DNA of 64,000 bases from Panagrolaimus kolymaensis (Eukaryota > Nematoda > Chromadorea > Rhabditida > Panagrolaimidae), in the NCBI GenBank assembly GCA_028622995.1, contig JAJQJQ010000028.1, forward strand, positions 3,329,865-3,393,864. The letters run 5' to 3'. The first letter of the stretch is position 1, and every line of letters starts with the position of its first letter. The translations under genes were made by a program, and so were the position numbers. The notes beneath the pieces were generated by a model that made no database searches, was not told the DNA's origin, and saw only the letters and a program-made list of their open reading frames with translations. Below, one piece after another: positions 47,444 through 59,976 of this stretch.

Positions 47444-50400
47444 GAATTTGACGTCGATCTATCAAATACATTGCTCAAATGGATGTCATGTGGTGGAAAA
47501 GCTGAATGTGTTTGTTGCACTCAAGCTCGTGATTTAGCCAAGATACCGAATCTTTCTGTGAGTGATTGCTTTCTTTTCATTGAAATCAATGTCTTCTTGT
47601 TTTAGAATAAATACCTCAAAATGCTAGTAAATGTCTTCATCAAACATCACCATCAACCATCTTTGGAAGAAATTGATTCGTCAACTTTATTATTCGTTTA
47701 TGTCAAACAAGCAGCTGGTACCTCTGGTTTCATTGAAGCTATATCTCGGCATGCTTTTTATCTACAGAACTTTGCGGATTACCAAGCTAATTTTTTACTT
47801 ACTAAAATTAGAAACAACTTGAAGGATGGATTGGATTCCGCGTTAACATATGACATATTTGAGAAGCTTATGATTCATTTGAGTGCTTCAAAATTTTCAT
47901 ACTGGAAGAAACTGAAAGTAATCTTTGAACAACTTTATCTTATATCATCAGAAATCTTTGGCCATGAAAAGGTAAGACTTGGATTATATTCTTTATTCTA
48001 TCTTATGATTGTTCTTTTAGGCGTTCACCAACATAATGAAGTTTTATTCCAAAAATGTTAAAGTGTTTTATCTTGTTACTGCTGCTTTGGTTGAACATAT
48101 TCCGTTTGAACTTTTCAAGAAACAATTTAATGTTTTCACAAAACGACTAAAGTACTGCCTTCAAAGCCATGAATTATCTTCGGTATCCAAGGATCTATTT
48201 ATTGCTGTTGCTAAACGATCCGAAAAATCCAAAAAAACAAGATCAAAGTTCTTTACCTTCTGTAAAAACGTATTTGGGAATCATTCAAGGTAATGTGTGT
48301 TTGATCTCTTCACTGCTTATTTTATCATTATGTATTTCAGCCTAATTCGCCGACGATCTACATGCGTTTGGTTACCATCTTTTATTCAAACTTTGCCTAA
48401 TCTTGTTCAAGCTTTACTTGTTTCCGTCAAAGCTAATTATGCTAACAACGATCTCCATAAGCAAATGAATGCAAAATATGTTTACATGAATCCTTGGTTG
48501 TTATGTGAGAAGTATGCCTTTATGTGGCTATGTATTTGTTTCTATCGACGAAGAAATGATCCAGAAACTTATCATCTTGCTTGCTGTTATATTTCTTCTC
48601 GAAATGATGATCTCTCCTTTATTGCCAACGAATATTTTTCATCTCATTACGATGCCGTATGTTTACTCACTTTAGTTGAATCACTTTTGATTGATTGTTT
48701 TTAGGCATGTTCTTCAACTTCACTTGCTCAAACATATTTGGATTTCTCTAAAGCAAAATACGTGAAGGATTACCAGCCAGTTGATTCAAGTAAATGCGAT
48801 CAGAGTATGGCTGATAACTTGACTAACCTTTTGGAGAAATGTGATGCTTTGTTACGAGATGTTGGAAGTCCTTGTATTGGTTCAATGGTCAGTGTTCCCA
48901 CTGTTCGAAATAAGTTTTTGGAACTTGCATGGCAAAATAATCCTTATGGCAATTGTATGGAAGTTGAAAATCAAGCTAAAAGATTCAATAAAGAAATGAT
49001 TGAAACTCCACTGTTTGTGAGTTTATTTGTTTGTTATACACTCTTGTTCATTTTTTTGTTGTTTTCAGGATATGATGCGCGCTATGGTTGATATGGATAT
49101 GTCAGAATCAACAAATTTTCGCAAAACTATTAATGGGCTGTATGATATTATTTTGCGATTGGGAGACAAGAAAGTTACTACTACGGGTGTTGGACTTTTG
49201 AATGCCGTTATTTCACGATCTAAACCTTATGACCATTTTGACGAATCATTGCTTAACACTTTTGAAGCTTTTTTCATTAGCGTAAGTCTTTGTAAATTTG
49301 TCTTTTCTGCTAAAACTGTTGTATTTTTAGTTTAAACAATTTTTAATCAATCCAAAGTTGTCAATAAGATGCTATTCACTTTTTCATGTTTTGGATTTCT
49401 TCCTTCAACAAACGAAACATCTTGTGTCAAACGAAGTTGTGCTTGTATATTTATTGAATGCATGGAGTGGAAAAATGATTGCTGTTTCTGAAGGCGGTGA
49501 TGATATTGATTTCAACATTGAAAGATCAACAGACTGTGTTATTCGATGTTCTAAGATTCTTAATTTTTTGATTCGTTCAACGTCATACGGTATGTTCAAA
49601 CCCATTTTTTATTCTAACGTTACAAATCCATTTGATGTTTTCTTTTCAGATTTGTCTCAACATTATGATGCAATTTTTACTCAAATCTTAGAATGCTATG
49701 ATCAAATTGATTCTGAAATTGAATTTCCAACAAGGCCACATTTGGCTCGTTTAGCTGGTATGTATTCTTCTCTTCTTTTCTCTCACATTAAAATGTTTTT
49801 CAGCCACAATTTTTGGACGCTTATTTTCTCAACATCCAGTTATGATTCCGCTTTATGATTTCTTGAAAGATGATATGCAAACGAAAATATTCAAAATCTT
49901 TGCTGACAAGTTTTTTGATAATCATGAAAATTATTTTGCGTTAACTTTCTTTTGCCATATTGCTGTAATCAACGAAAACTATTATTCGAGTGAAATTAGA
50001 TTGTATGTTTTTACGATTTTATTTTCGAGAAACTTTAAGAGATTGATATTTTAGGATTCTTAATGGAATGAGAAAGAAATTTTGTGAACAATCAAGAAAT
50101 TACTCTGTACGTTCTGCAATGCGGGTAGTAATACAAAATTTTGGAGATGATGAATGCAATCGAAGAGTCAACGACCTATTTCAAATCAAATCATCAATAA
50201 CAAGAAAGGTGCAACCATTCAAGAAATATGCTTTCAATAACAAAGAAGATGCTTTGAAGTTTTTGATTGATACTGTATTTTCATGCGATGTTGAAAAACT
50301 TCGTGATGCTGCATATTATTCCATTTCAAATCAAGACTCATTTCAAAGTACCGAAGATCAATGGTTCATTAAACTTGTTGGATTGATTTTATTTGGAAAT

Positions 50401-50710
50401 CATGAAAACGATGATCTTGCAAATATTGTATGTTCATGCTCAACTGAATTTGATAATGCTTTTGGAACTTATCTATTGGATGCGAATGCTACGCTAATTG
50501 TAAGTTGGTTTTTTCTTTTTATATCAAATAATCGTGAACTTGTTTTAGAATGCCGTATTCAAAAGTCATAAAGAATTTCCTGGACTTTTTCAAGATGTTG
50601 CTAAAGCTTTGCAAGAAAATCTTAAAGCTCTCAATGAAGCAAATTTTACATTTGATTGGATGAATTTTCTTTCCACCATTTCTTCACAAATTTTGAATTG
50701 TATGCATTAG
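47444..50710 (+). CDS. large alpha-helical (HEAT-like) protein, copy B
   Basis: Exons 47444-47557, 47606-47971, 48021-48289, 48341-48656, 48705-49016, 49069-49281, 49331-49589, 49650-49757, 49804-50002, 50055-50499 and 50549-50710. Every exon has the same length as in copy A, giving 920 aa, and no stops are seen. At the first intron donor copy A reads GAAT|GTTAATC, while here it is GAATGGTAATC. The nearest GT shifts by one base and the short first exon can no longer join in frame, so this copy may start at a Met in the next exons or have a different N-terminus. Replacement differences cluster in the 48705-49281 exons. Function unknown as for copy A. Confidence 0.65.
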
Positions 50711-50768
50711 GTTTATATGTATTATTGTTTGTTAATTTTTTTGTTGAGTTTGATATTTATTAATAAAA

Positions 50769-51950
50769 ACGATTTCATTTTTTAACATTTGTTTAATCGC
50801 TGCTTTGATTAATGGATGACTGATGCATTCATTGTATTTATTTGGTTTAAATCGTTGTCGTTGAGCCATTCGTAAAGCAAATATGGATTTTTGTTGTTAC
50901 AAATGGGACTGTTAGTCATTGCACTGTTATTGAGAAGCTTCTTTTGAGTGATTAGAATTTTCAAAAACTATGGGATCAGCATCAATTGTGAAGGGAAGAT
51001 AGATATAAGTTTACCACACACATTTCTAAGCTATTAACTATCAACCTAGATCTTATAGCTGAAAAAATAATCAGTTGCAAGTTAGCTACAGAGTTGGTGC
51101 ATCATTACCTTTGCAGCGATGGCTGTGAAATAAATACGCTGGGCTTTGGTTTATCTATTGCCCCATGAAATGATGTTATAATCAAGCCATGCACTATTTT
51201 TAATAACTAATAATCCACCTGAATCTTATCCACATGGACCTTTTCTAGGATTTTGCCTGGCACAAACATTCTCATTGAAAGATTCAAGTTGGATAATAAA
51301 CAAATGGAAGATAAACTTGTCGAAAAAATAAACTACCATTTACATTTTTTTCGGCTAAGCCCCATCAAGTTTCCCAAATATGGTTCAATAATTTTGGAAT
51401 CATCGTGACTTGATAAAACACGGGTTGGGTTTGTTCATCAAAAATAATTTCATGCATCGACTAAAAAAGCTTGCTAGAGAAAAAAGAACAGCTTTGGGAT
51501 GTTGTGACTAAATTCAACTAGAGTAACATCATTAATTCGATCGAGATATGGTCAAGCGAAAGCAAACGTATGAGTGATGGTTGAATGCTATAAAGAAGAG
51601 GATGATAGATTTGAAAGAAAACAACAACAAAAAATAGCAAAACTTTTTTTAAACATATTAAAAAATATGTTGTTTTGCTTTTACTTGGGAAATCAAACAA
51701 CGACATACTCATGATGACAGATTACAAATGGAAAATGATAGATAGGTAAGAAAGCATTCGATAAAATTCAACAAAAAAATGTAATGCATCTTCATCTTGG
51801 ATTGATAACAATGGCGCATTCAAAAGCAATAACAAAACAAAAATTATGAAAAGTAAGAAAAATAATAAATTAATTTATTTATTACAAAACACATACATAC
51901 AATACAAACATATAGACAAATAAGTAAATACAAAGTATACATAAAGAAGT
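50769..51950. other. intergenic, 1.2 kb, no gene assigned
   Basis: Base composition is closer to coding (less poly-A/T) than other spacers, but no frame longer than ~65 codons and no family match was seen. It may hold decayed coding sequence. Confidence 0.35.
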
Positions 51951-54489
51951 TTAAGCGAAATTTAAACCAGGATTAGCTTTACGACATAGAACCAAGAAAG
52001 GATGAACCGTAGGTCCAACAAAGCTATGTTCTTCTCCGTTAAATGCTGCACTGACGATTTCATTTCTCAAATCAGCTTTACCAAGCAATTGTTTTCCATC
52101 TTCAAGAGTGACGACGCAAGGCGAAATATTACCTTTATGATAGCCAATTTGAACTGGATGCCATTCCTTTTCACCAAATACAGCAGATTCCCGGAATGGA
52201 CGCCAAGCATATTGAAAACCACGAACATGATCACAATTTTCAACAAGAACTTGAATATTTTCTGTGGTACATTTGTGTTCTTTGCTTAACCAACCAAAGC
52301 TTGCAGCAAGTGTTCCATTTTCATTCCATGCTCGACCCATAATTGGTTCCCCTTGTTGATACCATAAAGCCACAAATTGATCAGGATTTTCACCAGGCAC
52401 GGTATCAAGCGATGTTCCAACAGCTTTGATAATGGGACGAGTGGGAAATGGTTGACCAATTTGAACATCCATCCATTCATCATCCATAGGAAGTTTTTTA
52501 GGAATTTTCTGACCATGTTCACAGACGCTCTTTTGATTGACGAAACCAACAATAGTATGAATGTATGACATGTAGGTTGGTTGCTTCTTAATGCTGTTGT
52601 TTTGGCCATTCATAATATACTGAGATGCAGGTTGACGACCATTAAGGAGAGGAGTTCCAACACCATTCTTTCGCCCTTTAGTTTTCTTCTGATGTTTTAC
52701 GATCAAGCCAATGATGATGAGAAGTACAATGATCAATATGACGATGATGAGAATAATGATGGCTGCGAATTCGATAGCTGTGAGACCATAATGAGGAATT
52801 TCAGGAGGTATAGCTTTTGCACTAAAACAACAAAGTTAAATACCAAAAAAGTAAAGGAAAGTTGTCAAAGACTTACGGAAGCTTCAATGGAGGCAACGAT
52901 TCACATTTGACTTCATTCTTTGTTATCATTTCAATCCAACCACAATATGATGAAACACGAAGATATCGGACTAAAAAGTGAAATTTAGAAGAGAGTAATA
53001 GTAATGAAAATGAAAGCACATAAAGACATAAAAGTTATAAAGAAACATACAAGTACGCTCAGCATCAGTTTGACCATGAGTTGAAATACCAATTTGATAG
53101 ACAGTCTTGTTGTATCGATACAGTAAAGGTCCACCATCATCATTGAATTCAACTTGTTGCATAACATTACCAACGCAAAGTTCTTTTGTTGATGGATCAA
53201 ACACTTTTGATTCTTTTACAAGCTTTGAGTTCAAACAATCAGCACGTGGATGAATATGAAGTCGAACATGACGTAAAGCTGATGGAGTTTCATTCGCAGT
53301 AGCTAAAAAACTTGTGGTAACTAAAGTGTATTTGAGATTAAACGAAATCTTACAATTACTATAATTTCCATAACCAGCAGCAACAGCAGTATGAGTGAAA
53401 TTATTGACAAATGTATTGGTCAGCTTGATTGGAGTGATTCCAAAGTCATTTTCTTTATCAAATTCAATAATTCCAACATCATTCAAACCAAATTCATAAT
53501 TGAATTCACGATGAATATAAGCTCTTGTTGCCATACCAAGATCATCCAAAGTGAAACCATCAGAAAGATCATCGATGAGACGAGTATCCACAAGATGAAA
53601 ACCACGACGAATACTAAAAAAAGTAGCGATAAGTTATGAATATAAACAATGATTAAGCAAAAGAATACCTTAAGGAGTTATCGTTGATGTTGATTGCATC
53701 AACCAAGCAATGAGCAGCAGTTAAAATGTGTCTTTTAGAGATCACCGTACCCAAGCACTAAAAATGAGAGAAAGATAAGTCAATGTAAGAAAGTACACAA
53801 ATAAAAAACAAACGAACCTCATGAGTTAACACACTTGGAGCACCAGTGTCAAGCGGACGAACAAAATCTTTTCCATAAAGTTTTAGAATGAATTCGAAGA
53901 TTTTTGGTGCCGGTAAAGGATCATCTTCAGTTTCCTGAAATACAAAACCATTAATAACTTTTTTTAAAGGGTAAAGAATTGCTTTAACTATAAAAAGGGT
54001 TTATAACCCTATTATGACCTCGGTCATGTAAAAATTATAAAGTGTGGGTTTTATTAATTAGCATCAATTATTGAGCAAGCATGAAACAACAAAGAAATGA
54101 CGAAAGTAAAAGTAAAGCCAAGCAAATGAGAAAGACTTGAAGGCGCGCGTCATTACAAACACGTCGAGACCAAGCTTTACTTGAAGGGCAAAAGTTTAAT
54201 AATAAGAGCAAAACAGCAGTGAAAATCAACAGCAAATTAAGGAAATGATCAACCAAATAAAGAAAAAGTTTCCCCAAAACCATTAATTATTTATGTAAAC
54301 ATGTAACATCCATTTTTCAAAAGTGTGCTTGGGTAAACCAAAAAGGAACCATTCCTGCGTTAAAGCAATACTATCTTCTAACCCCTTTAAAAAACAAAAC
54401 AAAAAATATACGGTTGAATTGAAAGTTTGACCACATTTGACGAGCATAAATAACCCAAAAAATAAGATTATGTTGACGACGACTTTCAT
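51951..54489 (-). CDS. membrane-anchored trypsin-like pseudo-protease with cytoplasmic DM9-like domain
   Basis: Exons 54412-54489, 53818-53934, 53669-53757, 53051-53613, 52877-52970 and 51951-52821 chain in phase for ~603 aa. The order is signal peptide (MKVVVNIILFFGLFMLVKCG), S1-like domain, one TM helix (IIILIIVILIIVLLIIIGL, ~residues 330-355), and a ~250-aa cytoplasmic part. His57 is kept (LTAAHC) and Asp102 fits LNDVGIIEF, but the Ser195 region reads NDDGGPLLY instead of GDSGGP, so the nucleophile is Asp and catalysis should be lost. The C-terminal part has DM9/DUF3421-like blocks (FVALWYQQGEPIMGRAWNENG; WHPVQIGYHKGN). The intron between exons 1 and 2 is ~480 nt, so an extra small exon could be missed. 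A scaffold or receptor role is inference. Confidence 0.65.
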
Positions 54490-54761
54490 TTTTGCAGAGA
54501 TGAGACGACTTCTTTGTAAGGAGAAAAGCTCGATGAATGAAACAATAAAAAAAGAGCTTTCTAAAATTTTCAAGCAAACGTGATTAAATTCAATCCATGC
54601 AAATTTATCCTTTTTTCAATCCATTTCTTCTCATGGCCATGGGAAACTCAAATCATCCGCGGCACTGGAAATAAAAGATGCAAATTATCTTTACAATTTT
54701 TGTTATTAGTGAAAATTTCTGAAACAAAAAAAAGTTCTTTCACTTTCAATCAATTCGAAAG

Positions 54762-55825
54762 ATGGCGGTTGGTCGTTGTTTCATGCTCATCTCTTCATCA
54801 TCATTTTTGCTTCGGTTTCTTTTGATGGTTGCTCCTGAATTCTCTGATGGTTTAACATGTGAAGTTGGAGGCTTTTGTACACCATTTGGAAAATTTGATC
54901 ATGAAAACATTTTCTGTGAGTTTCTTTTATTACTATTGTGGGTGTTTATCTTACACATGCTTTGAAGTTTTGTTACTCGTGTAGCTATTTTTTAAATTAT
55001 AATAATCTTTAAACGTTATTTAAGTTGTGCTATAGGTTGTAATGCCTTTACTTTTTAAGGTAATGAGATTGTGGCTAAATGATAGTTCTTACAAGTCGTT
55101 GTTGATAGAGCTACTAGTTTGTTTACTCTTTTCCTCCAATCATTGTACATACATATATGCATTAACTTGCTTCATACCTATTTAGCTAGTCTTTGAATCC
55201 TTAGTTGTTTTAGTATGTATGGGTTGTTGTATTTCTTCATTGGGCAGGATTTTATTAAAATTGCCGGAGATTTTTGTGTATTATCTTTATCTAAATCCCT
55301 TTTTTCTTCTTTTCACAAACATTAGTTTTTCAGCAAATGTCTCCAACTTTTTTGTTGTCAACAAAACCTGTGATGAATGTGCCGCATTTCATTGTCTTGT
55401 GGATAATACCCAAGTAATGACTGGTTTCGCATGTGCTGATCAAATTGAAAATGTATGCAAAGCAATGACAGAAGAAACTAAGAAAGTCATCAAACAAGAA
55501 AAATACAACGAAGCTTTCGTCTTCGACAATGCTACTTATGTTCGTCTCTGTGCAAAAGCTGATATTTGTGCTACACGTGATCTTTTGGCTATGGTATGCT
55601 TACTATTACTATCCTTTTGTTTAACTAATTATGCTTTATTTTCAGACTCCAATTGAACCGTATTTCTTGATTAATAAGTTTGCACCAAATGGAAATAAGA
55701 ACTATACAAAAGCCTGTGAATATACATTGCCTGAAAAATCAAATGGTGTAATCAATCATAATGGTGGTACTTTGAAGATTATTGGAATGATTGTTCTTGC
55801 ATGGAGTGTTACATATTTCTGGTAG
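54762..55825 (+). CDS. Cys-rich secreted/GPI-type surface protein
   Basis: 197-aa product from exons 54762-54915, 55334-55593 and 55646-55825. N-terminal signal peptide (MLISSSSFLLRFLLMVAP region), then Cys-containing segments TCEVGGFCTPFG, TCDECAAFHC, ACADQIENVC and LCAKADIC, and a C-terminal hydrophobic stretch (IIGMIVLAWSVTYFW) fitting a GPI signal or TM tail. No domain recognised. Intron 1 is 418 nt. AATAAA lies at 55886-55891. The 3' half and flank are duplicated at 44897-45526 as a truncated pseudogene. Divergently transcribed from the trypsin-like gene, with ~270 bp between starts. Confidence 0.7.
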
Positions 55826-56406
55826 AAGAGAATCTCAAACAATTTTATTCCTAATGTAAATCCATTGTATTTTGATGTTAATTTTAATAAATGTTTATTG
55901 TTATTACTTGTTGTAATCTTTGTTGTGTAAAAGTTTGCCGTTGAAAAATTTGGACTATGTAACAATGTTTTAATTCATTGTAAAAGATGCATGCCCTATT
56001 AGTTTTATTACCAAATTTGTTTTGTTATAACTCAATAATTTGCTAACATATTTGTTGTCGCAGGTCTGTAATGAACCTTTTTTTTAGTTAATTGGAACTG
56101 GTAATTTATTCCCTGATAAAGGTTTTCATTTTGTGCCTAAAGGCAGCAATAATGGTAAATTCATGGCTATCAGCGATTTGCTTGAGAATATATTTATTGG
56201 CAATCAATGAAGTGCAAAGTACTTCTCTTTAGGGATACTTTGGATATTATATCATAAAAATCAAAAGAAGATTTCTTTTGCAATATTTTTCTTCATTTTT
56301 TTCTTTTATCGATCAAAGAATTCTTTCGCTCCGTTATTAACTCGCTTTGTTGTTCTTTACCAACTATCAACTTTCACAATTATTTATAGAAACTTTGTTA
56401 TCAATT
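55826..56406. other. intergenic
   Basis: 3' UTR and flank of the surface protein gene (duplicated at 45291-45526) followed by the promoter region of the finger protein. No gene seen. Confidence 0.4.
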
Positions 56407-59379
56407 ATGGCGAATAATCAACAACTTAATGCTGTATCTCATAATAATGATGAATTCTATCAAGATGAGAGTAGTGATGATGAATGTTATCGACGAGCCC
56501 GTCCTATTTCTCACTATCGTATTCCTCCCACAATTCAATCAATTTCTATGCAACAAGTTTCTAACCGAAATGATAAAGTTGAATCTGATGGACAACAGTC
56601 TTCTGATTTTGATGATTCGCAAGATTCAGTTCCAAAACGACCAAGTTATTCTGAATTGACTTGGAATGTTGCATTGCAAGACCATGAAGAAGTTGATTAT
56701 GATGAAAAGGTCAACATGACAAATGAAGATGGGTCTTGTAAAGATACCTTAGCATTAGCAAATCAGAAAACTATTTGTCTTGCTCCTCTCGTAAGCTTAC
56801 TTTTTATATTTATACAACTTTAATTAATTGCTTTATTTTAGCGTTGTGCAAAGTTACGATGGCCAATTATTTCAAAAGAAAGCTTTAATGGAGAGATCCT
56901 TTATACTTTAAATGCTTTTCGAAGTTCCAAATATACATTGCATACAGCTTCAAAGCGTCCATTAAATCTTGTCATTACCGATTCATTAATGTCTTCGATC
57001 CCGTTTGAAAAAATTTATCAAAACACCGTCAAATTATTTGTTGGTTATCCCAATGATCCTTTGTAAGTTTGACTTTGATAAATACCTAGAACATCAGTAA
57101 ATTTTACATTTTTTAGTGAAATCATTGAACAAATGAAACAACAAATAAAAAATAAGGAAAACGATTACGTAATTAAAAATATTCTTCTTTGCATTGGTTT
57201 TGATTCTTTGGTGTATTATCCCAATATTAATCAAGCAACAAAAGTATGGTTTTTTTAAACACTTTTTGTTTAAAACTATTTATAATTTTCTAGGACACCA
57301 ACAAATTTTTAAATCAATTTCTAAATGTTATCAAAAAAGCTTTCGCCCAAAATGGACCCAAACGTTACAAACATGTTAATTTTGTAGAAGATCAACTAAC
57401 ACCGATACCAATTCAGCCACCAAAAATCATTATTGTAAATATTCCCTCAATTGCCAATCATCCTACTGCTTTTACTTACAATCTTGAAATTGAAAAGATG
57501 AACAAAGCCATCTCCAAATATGTTGCATCTTCAAAAGATTTTGCTTTCAAGAAACACAATATCGTTTTGGAACTTTACGACTGGGCTAAATTTGCTTCAA
57601 CTTATCCTCAATGTAATACAAATGATTTGCATGAACGCAATAGAATTTTAACAGTTGATTTGGCTGAACAATATACTTGGTTGATGATTCCAAATTTATC
57701 TAAAAATAAGCATTCCATTCAACAAGATTATGCTAATTCAAATGCTCGAAGAATAATTATGGAAAATGAGAATGTCTTCCATGGGTAAATCTAACCTATT
57801 TGATTTTCATATTCTCCATTTATAAATTCTATTTTAGAGATAGTAATAATACAAAAAATTTCAAATCTAAATCATTGACATTCGCATCATCCGTTGTTTT
57901 CTATCAAATTGCCAGCCATAAATATAATTCTTCCGTTGCGGAGTTAGAAGCTTCTCAAATTGATGAATCCCAGAATTCTCAAGATTCTATTATCGATGAA
58001 GAAAATAAATCTATGGCCCGAAAAGTAATAACTTTTATTTTATTTCTAAAATAGTAATATTTCCTAGTTTTTAGCTTCGTAAAAGAAAAAGTTCTTCAAA
58101 TAATATCCACCCTCTTGAAAAGAAACCAAAACGAACTTCTCAGCGTCGAGGTGAATCATCATCAGATAGTTTTGAAAGTGACGATGATGAAGTATCAAAA
58201 GAAATCAATTCATCCCTTTCTATTCTTGATCCATCCAAATATAAACTTCGCCATTATGATGATGGAAAAATTTGTATTTTTGTTTTTGCATCAAAAAACG
58301 AAAATACTTGCTATGAATTTACTAAAAGTTCTAAATATTATTATCGATGTCTTGGTTGTCTTGAAAAAGGCAAATATGTTTGCGTTTATTTACTTGAAGA
58401 TGAAACAATTGATAAATACTCTGTCTTCACGAAAGATGGTCATGAACATTGTTGCACACCTCGAGAATATGATCCTGAAAGATTTAGCAAAAAATTTATT
58501 TACTCTTCAAATTTTAATTTTTTCCGTGAAAAGAATTCACTCAAAGCTGTAACTTTCGATGATGAAAAGAAGTTTTGTCACAAATATTCTTATCAACCAA
58601 GCTCAAAAATCTTTGTATGTTGTCAATGTCGGCTTATAAAAAAAGAGATAGTTATCCTTAAACGTTGCCGAAACGACGAAGGTGAAGAATATCTTTCTCC
58701 TGGAAGTAAAAAACATATATGTAAACCACTGAAATATGCTGAAGTTATTTCGAATATGGAACTTCTTTCATCAAGTGACATCGACTTTGATATTGAGAAG
58801 ATTTCTGTGGAAGAAGAACGACAAAAACCTGATCCACGATTTTTTGATATTCAAAAGAATGATAAAGGGAATCCTCAATTGATTGTTTATACTTCAAGTG
58901 AAAAACTTCAATGGTATAAATATTATTATGAAAAAAGCAGAGACATTTTCTTTTGCAGTAAATGCACGGGACAGGGACGTTTTATTACCGCAAAATGTAT
59001 TGGAAATGATTCTACTAATGATGAAGGTTATGTTACTCTTGGAGAAAGTGAACATGTTTGTGAGCCGTTAAGTAATGATGTGAAATTTGTTCGTAAAATC
59101 GTCAAAGGTGAAGAACTTGATAAAGAGCTATACCATTTTGAAAAGAATAAAAAAGGCAAACCTCAGCTAATCATTTACACTTCAAAAGAAAAGCGTCAAT
59201 GGTATAAATATATTCGGCATTATAAGGATAAGTTTCGCTGTACGGGATGTTATGCTACTCGTAAGAGGAAATATGTTTTTGCACAGCTCATAAGAGAATC
59301 TCCAAATGATGATGGTTATATTACTCTTGGAGAAACTGAACATGTCTGTGAACCATTATCAGTTAATATCGTTGAATAA
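56407..59379 (+). CDS. protein with four CxxC...HxC (WRKY-GCM1/FLYWCH-like) finger modules and SGNH-like N-terminal region
   Basis: 904-aa product, exons 56407-56790, 56842-57062, 57117-57243, 57294-57784, 57838-58024 and 58075-59379. Residues 1-128 are acidic and disordered. The middle carries blocks recalling an SGNH hydrolase (VITDSLM; NDLHERNRIL), weakly. A basic stretch (LRKRKSSS...KKPKRTSQRR, ~471-495) could be a nuclear signal. The C-terminal third has four modules with C-x2-C and H-x-C: YRCLGC...HEHCCTP, FVCCQC...KHICKP, FFCSKC...EHVCEP and FRCTGC...EHVCEP; the last two are almost repeats of each other. This resembles WRKY-GCM1/FLYWCH-type zinc fingers often linked to transposase-derived DNA binding. 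DNA or RNA binding is likely, with target unknown. Confidence 0.7.
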
Positions 59380-59976
59380 AATCATGCCTTAATATTTATT
59401 GTTTGTCCTTTTATTTTGTTTTCTTTGATGTTTTGTTGAGTTTTTTTAATAAAAATTTTTGTTATTGTAAAATCGCTTATAAAAATTTATAACAAAGAAT
59501 AAGCATTGGTATCCCTTGAATATGCTCTAAAATCATTGTTAAATTTTGCTGAGCATAAAGAAATAATATTTTGGATATCATTATTTTCTTAAGTTCTAAA
59601 CAAAATTTATACATACATTAAATATCATGAACGATTAATTTTTGGTATTTTAAAAAGCGCCTAGATATGAAATAAATATTATGGCCTAAAAATGTCTCAA
59701 AAAATAAAATGTTAGGAAATTATGTTATTATTCTTTCACATATTTGTAAGGAAAGATAAAGAAAGAAGAAAAAAGAGGTGAAAGAAATCTTAAAATTGAT
59801 TATTACTAGGAGAAGCTGAGTTGGATCTTCAACATTTCGAATAAATGCTGTTAACTTTTGGTTGAAATGTCACTGTGAGCTTGAGGTCACAGTAGTTTTG
59901 CTTGGTAGATTAAAAACCTTTTTATAGCACAAAAATAAATTAAGAAACCATATTTCTTTTTCTTCATTTTGTATAG
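59380..59976. other. intergenic / 5' region of helical gene
   Basis: An AATAAA for the finger gene lies near 59447. A possible first exon of the next gene is ATG 59709 to 59745, ending in phase 1 at a good donor (GTAAGG), but this is unconfirmed. Confidence 0.35.

Larger units (their letters stand above)
45629..50768. repeat. segmental duplication, block B
   Basis: Second copy of block A (36020-41995), same orientation, separated from it by ~3.6 kb. Lacks the 984-bp element, carries a foldback at 46905-47196. Both genes are complete. Divergence is uneven: exons from about 49331 on are nearly identical to block A, while 48705-49281 shows many replacements. Confidence 0.9.
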
